Below, in pieces: positions 25,528 to 35,516 of a stretch of DNA of 64,000 nt; the stretch's first letter is position 1; each line of letters begins with the position of its first letter. Made by a program: the position numbers and the translations under genes. The DNA comes from Burkholderia lata (GTDB lineage Bacteria; Pseudomonadota; Gammaproteobacteria; Burkholderiales; Burkholderiaceae): NCBI RefSeq assembly GCF_000012945.1, contig NC_007511.1, forward strand, positions 3,100,001-3,164,000, read 5' to 3'. Under the pieces are notes generated by a model. The model was given only the letters and a program-made list of their open reading frames with translations, was not told the DNA's origin and ran no database searches.

Positions 25528-25959
25528 TCACTCGTCCTGCTGTTCCTGCTGCGCCTGCACCTGCCGCTGCTGGATGAACTGCCGCACATCGCTCATCGTC
25601 ACGCGGCCGGTGTGCTTCGCATCGATCTCGTCGAAGTGCTTCGACACGAAACCCAGGCCATTACTCTGCGCCTGCGCCTTCGTCACGGCCGCGCCGTTGC
25701 TCAGCACCGTATTGGCGCCGAGCCTCGCATCGACACGCTGCTGCGCCTGCTGCTGCAGCGTCGCGCCGGTCGACGGCAACACGGGCGCCGCTTTCGTGGC
25801 AGGGAAGAACGGACCGTCGACACCGCGCCCGCCGTGCGGCAGCTTCACCGGCGCCACCGCCTGCGGCGGCAACGCGTAGGCACTGCTCATCACGGCACCG
25901 AGGACGATCAACGGAGACATACGCCGCATCAAATTGATTAGGGACATGATCACTCGCAT
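25528..25959 (-). CDS. Small secreted EF-hand-like protein
   Basis: This 143-residue protein has an N-terminal signal peptide (hydrophobic SPLIVLGAVMSSAYA, cleavage expected near residue 30). The mature part is proline- and glutamine-rich, and near the C-terminus FDEIDAKHTGRVTMSDVRQF resembles an EF-hand loop (Asp1, Gly6, Asp12) with degenerate ligands at positions 3 and 5. The tail is very glutamine-rich. It is probably periplasmic or secreted. The function is unknown; calcium binding is uncertain because of the missing ligands. An internal ATG four codons later is an alternative start. Confidence 0.7.
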   Translation of the reverse strand: MRVIMSLINLMRRMSPLIVLGAVMSSAYALPPQAVAPVKLPHGGRGVDGPFFPATKAAPVLPSTGATLQQQAQQRVDARLGANTVLSNGAAVTKAQAQSNGLGFVSKHFDEIDAKHTGRVTMSDVRQFIQQRQVQAQQEQQDE

Positions 25960-26012
25960 TCAATGGATGAATAGAGGGTTCCTTTGACAAGGAGTCCGTC
26001 GCTCGGGGTCGC

Positions 26013-27857
26013 TCAAGGGGCCGCCGCCAGCGTCGTCGCGGCGGTTGCGCCGGGGACGCTGCCGGTCGGTACGCTCGGCGGGTTTTCATCCGGCCACGGC
26101 GGCGGCAGCGTATGCAGCGTCAGTGCCGTCGGAATCCGCGCGCCCTTGTAGAACGTCTTCAGGTCCCGCTTCATCTGCGGACGGGCGACGTCGTCCAGGT
26201 AGATCATGTGGCCGCCCTGGAAGAAGTTCACCTGCAGCTTCGGATTGAAGCCCTTCACCGTCTGCAGCCGCGCGAGTTGCTTCTCGGTGTTGAAGAACGG
26301 CGTCGCAAGATCGTGGAAGCCATTCTCCGACAGCACGCGAAGCTTCGGGTTGAGCTGCAGCGCACCGAGCAGATCGGGGATCGTGTCGGGCATCGGCTGG
26401 CCGTCGTGCGTGAAGTCCCAGACGCCGATGATGTTGTCGTTCAGCGGCAGGTACGTCGCGTTCGGGGCGGTGTAGCCGAGGTAATCCGGCATCTGCGTCG
26501 CGAGCGCGTTCGTGAACGGCTGCGAAATCAGGATGTCGGACGGGTCGCCGTCGTTCTGCAGCCGCGGATCGGAGTTCGGCAACGACACGCGTCCGTCATA
26601 CCGGCCGATCGTCGTGCCAGGCAGCAAGCTCGTGCCGAACGGATTCGCGTTGAAGTAGCCGCGCAGCGCCTGTTGCGTGAGGCTCGACGGGATCGACCAC
26701 AGCTTCAACGTCGCATCGCTCGGGAACACCGGCGTGCCGAGCGCATCCGGAATGCCGAGCTGGCTCAACACCCAAGACTGCGAATACTTCTGCAGCTGGT
26801 TATAGATCAGCGTCGTGAACAGTTCCGTCTGCAGTGCGTACAGATCCTGGTTCACCGGGGCCGGCGAAACCTGGTTGAAGTACGCCGCGACCGCCGCATA
26901 GCCCGGCAGGTAGCCGGCCACGGTATCGGTATCGAGCAGCAGCCCTTCCGTCGACTGCGTGATCGCCACCGCTTCCGTCGCATCCGCGAAGTAGTTCAGG
27001 ATCGCCGACTGCAGCACGATACCCGTCAGGTGCACGCCGGCCGATTCGAGCGCCAGCGCGAGCATGTCGGTACGCGGCGTGCCGTACGATTCGCCGTACA
27101 GGTAGATCGGCGACGTGCTGCGGCTGTTGACGTTCAGGTAGCGCTGGATGAAGTCGCGCATGATGTTCACGTCCGCATCGGAACCCCAGTACTTCTGGTT
27201 GGTGTTCGGCAACACGGCTTCCGACAGCCCGGTGCCGGGCGGGTCGATGAACACGAGGTCGGTGGTGTCGATCAGGCTTTCGGCGTTGTCGACGAGCGGA
27301 TAGTTCGGCCAGTTGGCGCCGAACAGCGGATCGGGCGTGGCCACGCGGGTCGGCGCGAACGAGCCGAGCCGCAGCCAGATCGACGACGAGCCGGGGCCGC
27401 CGTTATAGACGAACGTGACGGGGCGCGGCTTGCCGTTCGTGCTCGGCGCGGTGTACGCGACATACGACATCGACGCTTCCGCATTGCCGTTCGCATCCTG
27501 CGCGGTCAGGTGGCCGGTGGTCGTCGTGTAGTTGACGGCCGTGCCGCCGTTCTTCCACTGGTAATGCATGACGGCCGTTTTCTCGGACACCTGCCCGGGG
27601 GCAAGGCCGTCGGTCGCATTCATCGAATACGCGACCGGGTCGACGTACGGCTGGTTGGCCGGCGTCTGCCCGGCCGCTTGTTGCGCGCTGGCCTGCTGGC
27701 TGGCGGTGGCCTGCGCGAGGCTCGACGCACCGACGGACGACGAATCGTCGCCGCCGCATGCCGCGAGCGCCAGAGTCATGACGGTCAATGCACCTAGCCC
27801 GGCCAACCGGCCGTGACGGCCACGGCGGCTGCCGGTACAGCTCCTGTCTGGTTTCAT
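26013..27857 (-). CDS. S10 serine carboxypeptidase-like lipoprotein
   Basis: This 614-residue protein begins with a lipoprotein signal (lipobox LALAAC at about residues 29-34). It carries an S10 peptidase domain: FVYNGGPGSSSIWLRLGSFA forms the oxyanion region, IYLYGESYGTPR holds the nucleophile serine in GESYG, and near the C-terminus NGFHDLATPFF and QGGHMIYLDD supply the Asp and His. It would remove C-terminal residues of peptides in the periplasm or at the cell surface. AAAGGACAGAG precedes the ATG at 27857. It is monocistronic. Confidence 0.88.
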   Translation of the reverse strand: MKPDRSCTGSRRGRHGRLAGLGALTVMTLALAACGGDDSSSVGASSLAQATASQQASAQQAAGQTPANQPYVDPVAYSMNATDGLAPGQVSEKTAVMHYQWKNGGTAVNYTTTTGHLTAQDANGNAEASMSYVAYTAPSTNGKPRPVTFVYNGGPGSSSIWLRLGSFAPTRVATPDPLFGANWPNYPLVDNAESLIDTTDLVFIDPPGTGLSEAVLPNTNQKYWGSDADVNIMRDFIQRYLNVNSRSTSPIYLYGESYGTPRTDMLALALESAGVHLTGIVLQSAILNYFADATEAVAITQSTEGLLLDTDTVAGYLPGYAAVAAYFNQVSPAPVNQDLYALQTELFTTLIYNQLQKYSQSWVLSQLGIPDALGTPVFPSDATLKLWSIPSSLTQQALRGYFNANPFGTSLLPGTTIGRYDGRVSLPNSDPRLQNDGDPSDILISQPFTNALATQMPDYLGYTAPNATYLPLNDNIIGVWDFTHDGQPMPDTIPDLLGALQLNPKLRVLSENGFHDLATPFFNTEKQLARLQTVKGFNPKLQVNFFQGGHMIYLDDVARPQMKRDLKTFYKGARIPTALTLHTLPPPWPDENPPSVPTGSVPGATAATTLAAAP

Positions 27858-28569
27858 CTCTGTCCTTTGATTCGGATACCGCTTCACAAAGGCCGCCAAC
27901 GCCTGCGAAACGCGCAGACCGACCCGCCACTCGCGTTGCACGGTCGGCAGTCGGCGGTTGGGGATTGGACTTCTAAGAGACTGAACTTGATACAGACACA
28001 GCAAACTGCTGGCGAGAATGGTGCTCGGACGCCCCCTGCAGTTTGGACAACTTTTATATGACCAAAATTTACGACAACACAAAAATAGGCGGTGCTGCGC
28101 CGCGTTGTCAAAGATCATTCGGATATTAAAAATCCCGCAATGATGCTAACGGCGGACAGTGTCTGGCAATTGAAAGAAAGCGGGATTATTCGCGCATTGC
28201 ACGCTCCACCGACAATAATCCGCCGAATCCGCCGCCTTTATCGCACAACCAGCAATCCTTTACTGGCGCTGATGCTGCGCATCGAAAGCCTTCAGATCAC
28301 CAGAATTATTCTTTCATTTTAATTATCCGGGATCGATTAATTCGGTACGACATTGCACATAGACCGTCACTCGATGATTCGAGTCACTTCAACCATTCTT
28401 CAATCGATGCGTTTATCCGCATCACACCACCCATAAAATACCGATTTCGCTAATTCCCGAAAAAATCGACGGAATTATTTACCCGCGGTCCGGCCGGCGT
28501 ATGCGGTCGAAATGAAGCGCGGCGTGCAGCCTCGCCGCACGCCGCACTTCGTTCGCGTTCAATCCGCCA
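27858..28569. other. AT-rich intergenic region; no gene seen
   Basis: About 700 bases lie upstream of the carboxypeptidase gene and downstream of the nuclease gene. Around 28100-28480 the composition is markedly AT-rich for this genome, with many TAAT/ATTA runs. I see no credible coding frame or clear terminator. It presumably contains the carboxypeptidase promoter, possibly under silencing by an H-NS-like protein (inference). Confidence 0.45.
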
Positions 28570-30384
28570 TTACTTCCCGCCACCCGGCAGCGCGATATCG
28601 ATCAGCACCGGATCGTGATCCGACGAGCGATACGCATCCGGCGCGTAGAAGGTCTTCTGCTGCTCCGCCGACTTGTACGCGAGCGTGTACTGCAGCGCGA
28701 GCGGTTCGTCCGCGTTGATGTGCCATTCGTGCACGGCCTTCACGTGCGATGCGAGCGGCAGCGTCGCGAGCGCGTGATCGAGATAGCCGGCTTCGCCGTT
28801 GTACACGTAGCTGTACGCATTCGCGCCGATCCAGCGTGCGACGAGGTTGCGGTAGCCGCGCGTTTCGAGCGTGCGGATCGGGTCTTCGTACGTGTAGCTG
28901 TTGAAGTCGCCGATCAGCAGCACGCCCTGGCCTGCGACGCCCGTCGGGTTGCCGGCGAGCCAGTCGGCGACCTTCGCGGCCGCGCGCGTGCGCGTCGGGT
29001 TCCAGCAGCCCTGGCCGTCGCCCTGGTCGAGATCGTCGTTCGCGGCGTCCGGGCAGTTCTTCGACTTCAGGTGGTTGACCGCAACCGTCAGCGACTGCTT
29101 GTTGCCGGCGATCAGCCGGAACGACTGCGCGAGCGGCTGGCGGTTCTTGTCGTCGATCGCGAGCGTGGCTGCGCGGCCGACCGGCTCGACCTTGCGGCTG
29201 TCGTAGATCATCGCGACCGTGATCGCATCGCCGCCGAGGCGCGACACGCCCGGATCGACGACGCGCCAGTTGTTGCCGAGCTTCGCCGCGAGCTGGCGCA
29301 CCGCGCTCAGTTCGCCGTAGCCGTTGTTCTGGATTTCCATCAGACCGATCACGTCGGCGTCGATCGCCTTCAGCGCGCTGACGATCTTCGCTTCCTGGCG
29401 CTGGAATTCCTGGAAGTTCTTCGCGCCGCGGTTGTTCGGATCGTCGAAGCCGCCGCCGAGACCGTTGCCGTTGAAGTAGTTCAGCACGTTGAACGATGCG
29501 ACGCGCAGGTTCGATTTCGGATCGCGCGCCGGTGCGTTGGTGCGCGGGTTCGTGCGCGCTTCGAATGCCGGCACGGCCGCGCCCGGCAGCGGCTGCACGC
29601 GCCATGCGCCATAACGCACTTCGAGCACGCCTTCGATGTCGCGCACCGTGTAGCCCGCACGCAGCGTGTTCGCGGCCGACAGGCCCGGCGCCGGGTACGG
29701 CACCGTGGCGGGGTTCTGCTTGTTCGAGCCGTCGTCGAGAACCAGGCGGTTGCGTGCGTTCGCATCGATCTGCGTCTGTGCTTGCGCGGGCGGCACGACG
29801 CTCGTCGGCGTGCGCAGGCGGCCGTTGCTGAGCATCACGCTGCCGTAGCGGCCGAGCTCGTAGTTGTCGGTGACGTTCAGCGTCTGCGGCAGGCGCACGA
29901 GCATCCCTTCATACGCGGCGAACGCGTTCGGGCTGTCGACCGGCAGCGTGAGCGTCGCGGGCGTGACGGTCTGGTTGTTCGCGCACACCGCGATCGCGCC
30001 CGACTGCGTGAGCTGCGTCTGGCCGTATTTCTCTTCGACCTTGCCGGTCACGTGCACGAGGTCGCCCGCTTTCGCGCGCACTTTCGGCGCGTAGACGAAC
30101 AGGCCTTCGGACACGCCCGGCTGGTTGCGGCGCTGCGCGTCGGCCTGCTGGACGAAGAAGCCGCCGAAGCCGTCCGTACCGCCGAAATCGGCGGTGACGA
30201 CGGCTTCGATCGACACGTTCTGGCCGGCGAGCGGCGACGGTGCGCCCGGCCCCTGGATATCGGCGATCGGCGTCGTGCTGCCGCCGCAGTTCGGGCTGAC
30301 GGGCGCGGCAGTGGCGGCGAAAACCGGCGCGGCGAGCGTCGGGAGCAGCAATAGCGGGGTGATGAGGCGGATTGTCGAGCGCAT
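28570..30384 (-). CDS. ExeM/NucH-type extracellular endonuclease
   Basis: This 604-residue protein has a Sec signal peptide (LITPLLLLPTLAAPVFA). An OB-fold-like region follows (about residues 40-150, VVTADFGGTDGFGGFFVQQ), then an endonuclease/exonuclease/phosphatase domain from about residue 290: LRVASFNVLNYFNG, DVIGLMEIQNNGYG with the metal-binding Glu, VAVNHLKSKNCPDA, LLIGDFNSY, and the catalytic His in YRSSDHDPV near the end. Such enzymes are secreted metal-dependent DNases that degrade extracellular DNA. It is monocistronic. Confidence 0.9.
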   Translation of the reverse strand: MRSTIRLITPLLLLPTLAAPVFAATAAPVSPNCGGSTTPIADIQGPGAPSPLAGQNVSIEAVVTADFGGTDGFGGFFVQQADAQRRNQPGVSEGLFVYAPKVRAKAGDLVHVTGKVEEKYGQTQLTQSGAIAVCANNQTVTPATLTLPVDSPNAFAAYEGMLVRLPQTLNVTDNYELGRYGSVMLSNGRLRTPTSVVPPAQAQTQIDANARNRLVLDDGSNKQNPATVPYPAPGLSAANTLRAGYTVRDIEGVLEVRYGAWRVQPLPGAAVPAFEARTNPRTNAPARDPKSNLRVASFNVLNYFNGNGLGGGFDDPNNRGAKNFQEFQRQEAKIVSALKAIDADVIGLMEIQNNGYGELSAVRQLAAKLGNNWRVVDPGVSRLGGDAITVAMIYDSRKVEPVGRAATLAIDDKNRQPLAQSFRLIAGNKQSLTVAVNHLKSKNCPDAANDDLDQGDGQGCWNPTRTRAAAKVADWLAGNPTGVAGQGVLLIGDFNSYTYEDPIRTLETRGYRNLVARWIGANAYSYVYNGEAGYLDHALATLPLASHVKAVHEWHINADEPLALQYTLAYKSAEQQKTFYAPDAYRSSDHDPVLIDIALPGGGK

Positions 30385-30606
30385 GTCGGGGAATCCCGGT
30401 TGTGAGGGTGGCGAAAGCTTAGCGGCGCTCAATGACAGTTTTTGGTAATCGAAAGACAGGTAGATGTAACTATTTTTATCGTGGTGCGATCGTCATCAAC
30501 CGCACGTTTGCCCCTGAAAAAGCGGGGAAATCGTCTGATGAAAAACCACCGCGCCCCTTGACGATTACCCCGCGAGCCCTCGCTGCCGCAGCGTCGCGGC
30601 GCCGCG

Positions 30607-31548
30607 CTACACCGTGCCCGGCAACGCGCTCGACACGAGCACGGCCGCGATCATCAGCACGCCGCCGAGCACGACCGCCTCGATCCGCAACACCGTGCCG
30701 AACCGTTTCAACGAACCGGCCGGTATCGAGGCGGCCGGATCCTTCAACGCGTCCAGCAACGCTGGCATCCCGAAGAAGCGGTTATGTCCGCCCAGCGCCG
30801 CCGCGATCAGCACGAGCGCGAGCTTCAGCAGCAGGATCTGCCCGTACGTCGATGCGAGCAGGTTCGCGGGCGTATCGACGCCGCGCCAGCCGTTGTACGC
30901 GCCGGTCGCGAACAGCACGATCAATGCGTAGGTCGACGCATCGGACAGCGACTGCACGAACGATGCGCCGGTCGTGCGTTCGCTCGCGGGCATCGCGGCA
31001 AGCCTCGGCATCACGCCGAATGCCGTCACGAACACGAGCCCGACCCACGCGCTGATCGCCAGCAGATGCAGCCAGTCGATCCACACCGGCACGCTGAACA
31101 AGCCGGCATCCACCGGATGGCCGCCATTGCTGCGCGCGAGCGCGACGCAGGCGAGCGCGGCCCACATCGCGAACGGCACGCGCGACTCGTTCGCGCGCCT
31201 GACGAACGACAGCACCACGACGACGAGCATGAACGCCGCACCGGCCAGCCACGCATGACCGAACCCGGTACCCGCGAGCATCGAGCAGACGGCCGGCCCC
31301 GCTTCGAGCAACGACACCTCGCTCATCAGCGCGCAATGCGCCCAGAACGCGGTGACACTCGCGACCAGCGAGACGGCGGACGCGATGCGCAGCGTCGCGA
31401 CGAGCCGGCGGCCGATCCCGTGCTGCCACGCCGACGCGCCGCGCGCGAGCCAGTGGCTGCCGAGCAGCGCGCCGACGACGACGGCGAACCCGGCGTTCTG
31501 GATCGCCACCGACACGAGCCGCAGGAGACCGATGACGCCGTCGTTCAC
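30607..31548 (-). CDS. copD: CopD-family copper resistance/import membrane protein
   Basis: This 313-residue inner-membrane protein has about eight transmembrane segments and the CopD family pattern, with histidines in FWAHCALMSEV, GFGHAWLAG, GGHPVDAG and WLHLLAISAWVGLVF. It probably moves copper across the inner membrane in partnership with periplasmic CopC. The start is the GTG at 31548, which overlaps the copC stop as GTGA, so the two genes are translationally coupled. It is the last gene of the copper operon. Confidence 0.88.
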   Translation of the reverse strand: MNDGVIGLLRLVSVAIQNAGFAVVVGALLGSHWLARGASAWQHGIGRRLVATLRIASAVSLVASVTAFWAHCALMSEVSLLEAGPAVCSMLAGTGFGHAWLAGAAFMLVVVVLSFVRRANESRVPFAMWAALACVALARSNGGHPVDAGLFSVPVWIDWLHLLAISAWVGLVFVTAFGVMPRLAAMPASERTTGASFVQSLSDASTYALIVLFATGAYNGWRGVDTPANLLASTYGQILLLKLALVLIAAALGGHNRFFGMPALLDALKDPAASIPAGSLKRFGTVLRIEAVVLGGVLMIAAVLVSSALPGTV

Positions 31549-31925
31549 CCCTTCACCCGGAACGTATAGGTGCCCTTCGTGCGATGTGCATCGGCCGTCA
31601 TCGCCGCCCACTGCACCGTGTATGCGCCGGGCGCGAGCTTCGGCAGCGCGACGGTCATCACGCGCGGGTTAGCCGCATCGACCTTCGCCTTTTCCTGCGT
31701 GACCGCGTTGCCGTTCGCATCCGACACCTTCACCGAGCTGAACGCCGGTTCGAGGTCTTCGTTGAAAATGAGCCGCAACGTGTCGGGCGCCGTGTCGACC
31801 GTGCTGCCCGTCGCCGGTGCGGCACTTTCCAGCTTGCCGTGCGCGGAGGCCGCGACCGGCGCGGCCGCGACAATCGCACCGGTCGCGACGATCGCGGCCA
31901 GCCGCGTGAGGTTCGGGATCTTCAT
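31545..31925 (-). CDS. copC: CopC-type periplasmic copper-binding protein
   Basis: This 126-residue protein has a signal peptide ending at ASA; the mature protein begins HGKLESAAPATGS. An N-terminal histidine of this kind is the copper(II) ligand of CopC, and the matching C-terminal histidine lies in MTADAHRTKGTYTF. It would carry copper in the periplasm and hand it to CopD. It overlaps copD by four bases and follows the CusF-like gene after 14 bp. Confidence 0.92.
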   Translation of the reverse strand: MKIPNLTRLAAIVATGAIVAAAPVAASAHGKLESAAPATGSTVDTAPDTLRLIFNEDLEPAFSSVKVSDANGNAVTQEKAKVDAANPRVMTVALPKLAPGAYTVQWAAMTADAHRTKGTYTFRVKG

Positions 31926-31939
31926 GTTCACGCTCCGCG

Positions 31940-32287
31940 TCACGGCTTCTTCAGTTCGACGACGGTCAGCGCGCCGTCCACGTCTTCCGCGACGAAGTCG
32001 ATCTTGTCGCCGGCTTTCACCTGCGACAGCATCGCCGGGTCCTTCACCTTGAACACCATCGTCATCGCGTCCATGCCAAGGTTTTCCAGCGGCCCGTGCT
32101 TGATCGTCAGCTTGCCGGCAGTCGTGTCGACCTTGCGGATTTCGCCGTGCGACATGCCCGTTTGCGCCGCGGCTTCCTGCTTCGCACCACCGCTCATGTC
32201 CATGCCCGCCATGTCGCCGGCCGCGTACGACGCGCCGGGAAACGCCAGCGCGCACACCATTGCCATCGAAACCAGTCCCTTCTTCAT
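31940..32287 (-). CDS. CusF-like periplasmic copper-binding protein
   Basis: This 115-residue protein has a signal peptide (SMAMVCALAFPGASYA), then a Met-rich segment (GDMAGMDMSGG), then a CusF-type OB-fold: LTIKHGPLENLGMDAMTMVF holds the copper ligands His and two Met. The tryptophan that contacts copper in E. coli CusF (NWPEMTM) is replaced here by methionine (GMDAMTM). It probably chaperones copper in the periplasm. It lies 67 bp after the multicopper oxidase gene. Confidence 0.85.
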   Translation of the reverse strand: MKKGLVSMAMVCALAFPGASYAAGDMAGMDMSGGAKQEAAAQTGMSHGEIRKVDTTAGKLTIKHGPLENLGMDAMTMVFKVKDPAMLSQVKAGDKIDFVAEDVDGALTVVELKKP

Positions 32288-32354
32288 CGTGTCGACTCCC
32301 AGTGAATGAAATGAAACCGGCGGCCACCTGAGCGCAGCCGCCGCATGCTGCTGC

Positions 32355-33650
32355 TCAGCCGTCCGGCAGTTCGCCGGTGTACTCGTACGCGACGGTGCCC
32401 TTCGGATGCCTGAACCAGCCCGGATCGCGATAGTCGTTGCGGCCGAGCCCCTGCCGCACCTTGCAGACCGTGAACATGCCGCCCATCTCCAGCGGCCCGA
32501 ACGGGCCCGTGCCCGTCATCATCGGCAGCGTGTTGTCGGGCAGCGGCATCTCCATGCCGCCCATCGCGCCACCCGTGCTGCCCATCGCCATGTAGTCGGG
32601 CACGAGCTTGCCGATGCGCTTCGCGAGATCCTTCTGCGGCACGCCGATCAGGTTCGGCACCTGGTGGCCCATCGCATTCATCGTGTGATGCGACTTGTGG
32701 CAATGGAACGCCCAGTCGCCTGGACGATCGGCCGTGAACTCGATCGCGCGCATCTGGCCCACCGCGACATCGGCCGTCACTTCCGGCCAGCGCGCGGCCG
32801 GCGGAATCCACCCGCCGTCGGTGCCCGCAACTTCGAAGCTGTAGCCGTGCAGGTGGATCGGATGGTTCGTCATCGTCAGGTTGCCGAACCGGATCCGCAC
32901 GCGGTCGCCCGCGCGCACCGGCAACGGATCGATGCCCGGGAACACGCGCGAATTGAAGGTCCACATGTTGAAGTCGGTCATCTCGTTCACGCGCGGCGTA
33001 TAGCTGCCCGGATCGATGTCGTACGCGGCGAGCAGGAACACGAAGTCGCGATCGACCGGCATCGTGCCGCGATCCTTCGGGTGCACGATGAACATGCCCA
33101 TCATCCCCATCGCCATCTGCACCATCTCGTCGGCGTGCGGGTGGTACATGAACGTGCCGTGCGATTCGAGCTGGAACTCGTAGACGAAGGTCTTGCCGGG
33201 CGGGATATGCGGCTGCGTGAGCCCGCCGACGCCGTCCATCCCGTTCGGCAGCCGCAGCCCGTGCCAGTGGATCGTCGTGTGCTCGGGCAGCCGGTTGGTC
33301 ACGAAGATGCGGACCTTGTCGCCTTCGACGGCCTCGATCGTCGGGCCCGGCGACTGGCCGTTGTAGCCCCACAGGTGCGCGTTCATGCCGGGCGCCATCT
33401 CGCGCACGACGGGCTCGGCCGTCAGGTGGAACTCCTTCCAGCCGTTCTTCATTCGCCACGGCAGCGTCCAGCCGTTCAACGTCGCGACGGGCGTGTACGG
33501 GCGGCCGTTCGGCGGCACGAGCGGCGGCTGCGTGGCGGTTTTCGCCATCGTGGGCGCTTCGGGCAGCGACGCGGCGCCGGCCTTGCTGACCATCGCGGCG
33601 CCCAGTAGCGCGGCGCCCGAGCCGCTGAGAAATTGTCGACGGGACACCAT
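32355..33650 (-). CDS. Multicopper oxidase (CopA/CueO-like), Tat-exported
   Basis: This 431-residue protein begins with a twin-arginine signal (SRRQFLSGSGAALLGAAM). Copper-ligand motifs are HTTIHWHGLRLPNG, GTFMYHPHADEMVQ, NHPIHLHGYSFE and WAFHCHKSHHTMN, giving the type 1, 2 and 3 sites. It would oxidise cuprous to cupric copper in the periplasm. It is shorter than plasmid CopA (about 600 residues) and has a Met-rich tail instead of a middle Met-rich domain. The ATG lies one base after the stop of the TolC-like gene (TGACATG), so translation is coupled. Confidence 0.93.
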   Translation of the reverse strand: MVSRRQFLSGSGAALLGAAMVSKAGAASLPEAPTMAKTATQPPLVPPNGRPYTPVATLNGWTLPWRMKNGWKEFHLTAEPVVREMAPGMNAHLWGYNGQSPGPTIEAVEGDKVRIFVTNRLPEHTTIHWHGLRLPNGMDGVGGLTQPHIPPGKTFVYEFQLESHGTFMYHPHADEMVQMAMGMMGMFIVHPKDRGTMPVDRDFVFLLAAYDIDPGSYTPRVNEMTDFNMWTFNSRVFPGIDPLPVRAGDRVRIRFGNLTMTNHPIHLHGYSFEVAGTDGGWIPPAARWPEVTADVAVGQMRAIEFTADRPGDWAFHCHKSHHTMNAMGHQVPNLIGVPQKDLAKRIGKLVPDYMAMGSTGGAMGGMEMPLPDNTLPMMTGTGPFGPLEMGGMFTVCKVRQGLGRNDYRDPGWFRHPKGTVAYEYTGELPDG

Positions 33651-33651
33651 G

Positions 33652-35148
33652 TCAATGACCTTCCGGATGCGTTTGCGTCGCGGGCGCCGGTTGCGCCGCG
33701 GGGGTGGATGCCGGCTGCGGCGCAGCGTCGGCGTTGGGAGTGGCGTCGGGTGGGGCGGATTGCGTCGCGCTTGGCGTGGCGCCCGGCGACGGCAGCCGTC
33801 CCCCGACGGCCATCTGCAGATCGGTTTCGGCGAGCCAGTAGTCCTTCAGCGCATCGATGTAGCCGTTGACCGCGCCGACCTGTTCGCGCGCATCGGCCAG
33901 CAGCTCGAACACGCTCGCGAGCATCCCGTTGTAGCGCAGCAGCAGTTCGTCGGAGATCGTCTTGCGCAGCGGCACGACTTCGTTGCGATAGTGCGTCGCG
34001 ACGTCGTAGCTCGTCACGTACGCCGCATACGATTCGCGCACGTCGGAGCGTGCATCGATGGCCGTTTTCGCGAGCCGGTTCGCCGACTGCATGTAGACGG
34101 CCTCGGCCCGCGCAACCTTCGCGCCGCCCCAGTCGAACAGCGGAATCTCGACGCTGATCTCGTAGCCGTGCTCGTGCCCCTTGCCGGTCTCGTAGTTGTT
34201 CACGTAGCCGAGGTCGATCGCATTGACGAAGCGCGTGGCCTTGCTCAGGCCCAGCGACGACGCGACGCCCTGCGTCTGCAGCTTCGCGGCCTGGATGTCG
34301 AAACGGTTGCTCATCGCGAACCGCTCGAGATCGCGCAGGTTCGGCCGCGCCTTCGGCAGGTCGGGCAAGCGCTCGGGCAGCGCGTACTGGGTGCGCTCGC
34401 CCCACAGGCCCATCGCGCGCGTGAGCTTCTCGCGCGCGGCCACGGCCTGCTGGCGCGCCTTCGCGTGCTGCGCGACCGCATCGGCATGGAACGCCTGCTC
34501 GCGTGCGTAATCGAGCCGGCTGAAGTTGCCGGCCTGCCGCATGCGCAGCGCGAGTTCGGCAGCCGCGCTGCCGGCATCGCGCACCTGTTGCGCATAGTTC
34601 GCGGCCTGCTCGGCGGCGACGGCCTCGACGTATGCGCGGCGCGCATCGGCCGCCACCTTCAGCATCGCGTCGGCCGTTTCGAGCTTGGTCTGCTCGAAGC
34701 GGCGGCGCTCGATGTTCGTCGCGAGCGGCATCGTCAGCAGCGCGAACACGTTCGCCGAGAACGTGCGGCCGAGCGTCAGCTCGCCGTCGCCGGCGCGGGT
34801 GCGGCTGAACGCGAAGCGCGGGTTCGGCAGCCGGCCGGCCTGGACGAGATCGGCCTCCGACAACCCCAGTTCCGCGTACGACGCCTGCAGGCCACGGTTG
34901 TTCAGCAGCGCGACCTGCACCGCATCGTCGATCGACAGCGGCTTGGCCAGCAGCTCCTTCGTGCGCTTGTCGACGGCTTCGCGGTCGGCGTCGGTCTTGA
35001 CCACGACCGCGTCTTTGCCGATGCGTTCCGACGCGGCGGACGACACCGCGTCGAAACCGCCATCCTTCGAGAACGTCGTGCAGCCGGCGAGAAAGGCCAG
35101 CATGGCCGCCGCCGCGCCGATCCTCGGCGATATCGCAAGCATCGTCAT
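33652..35148 (-). CDS. TolC/CusC-family outer membrane lipoprotein of the copper operon
   Basis: This 498-residue protein has a lipobox (LAFLAGC), two long repeated coiled-coil regions typical of outer-membrane efflux proteins (for example PLSIDDAVQVALLNNRGLQA and RQAGNFSRLDYAREQAFHAD) and a Pro/Ala-rich tail ending in PEGH. No RND pump or periplasmic adaptor gene lies beside it, so it must work with a pump encoded elsewhere or act otherwise. Its ATG overlaps the stop of the small upstream gene (ATGA), and its stop is one base from the oxidase start. Confidence 0.88.
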   Translation of the reverse strand: MTMLAISPRIGAAAAMLAFLAGCTTFSKDGGFDAVSSAASERIGKDAVVVKTDADREAVDKRTKELLAKPLSIDDAVQVALLNNRGLQASYAELGLSEADLVQAGRLPNPRFAFSRTRAGDGELTLGRTFSANVFALLTMPLATNIERRRFEQTKLETADAMLKVAADARRAYVEAVAAEQAANYAQQVRDAGSAAAELALRMRQAGNFSRLDYAREQAFHADAVAQHAKARQQAVAAREKLTRAMGLWGERTQYALPERLPDLPKARPNLRDLERFAMSNRFDIQAAKLQTQGVASSLGLSKATRFVNAIDLGYVNNYETGKGHEHGYEISVEIPLFDWGGAKVARAEAVYMQSANRLAKTAIDARSDVRESYAAYVTSYDVATHYRNEVVPLRKTISDELLLRYNGMLASVFELLADAREQVGAVNGYIDALKDYWLAETDLQMAVGGRLPSPGATPSATQSAPPDATPNADAAPQPASTPAAQPAPATQTHPEGH

Positions 35149-35426
35149 TGCGCAGCGCCTCCGTGCTTCGAATGCGCGGCGCCGCTTCCGGCCGCGCCGC
35201 CGGTCGACCGTCCTTTCGCGGGCCGCTCCATCACGTCCCGGTTCAGTTGTTTCCAGCCCGGGCCTTCGTCGTCCCGATACGGCCGGTAGCCGTCGAATGC
35301 GGACGTCACGGTGACATCCGGCACGGCCACGGTGGCGTCCGCCGGATCGGGCAGCGGGGTTTGCGCAGGCGCGAGCGACGGCACGAAGGCCGCCGCGCCA
35401 AGCAGCGCCGCAGTAATCAATCGCAT
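35145..35426 (-). CDS. Small secreted protein of the copper operon
   Basis: This 93-residue protein has a signal peptide (MRLITAALLGAAAFVPSLAPAQ) and a short mature part with GYRPYRDDEGPGWKQLNRDV and a Gly/Ala/His-containing tail (HSKHGG). I recognise no family. It overlaps the TolC-like gene by ATGA, so it is co-translated with the copper genes. A role in periplasmic copper handling is inferred from position only. Confidence 0.7.
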   Translation of the reverse strand: MRLITAALLGAAAFVPSLAPAQTPLPDPADATVAVPDVTVTSAFDGYRPYRDDEGPGWKQLNRDVMERPAKGRSTGGAAGSGAAHSKHGGAAQ

Positions 35427-35516
35427 GAATGGGTCTCGTCGTAAGTCGTCCGGCGGCACGGATGCCGCCGCCGGAGCGGTTTGCAGAGCGCGGCCGGTCA
35501 AGGCCGCGGGCAGGGT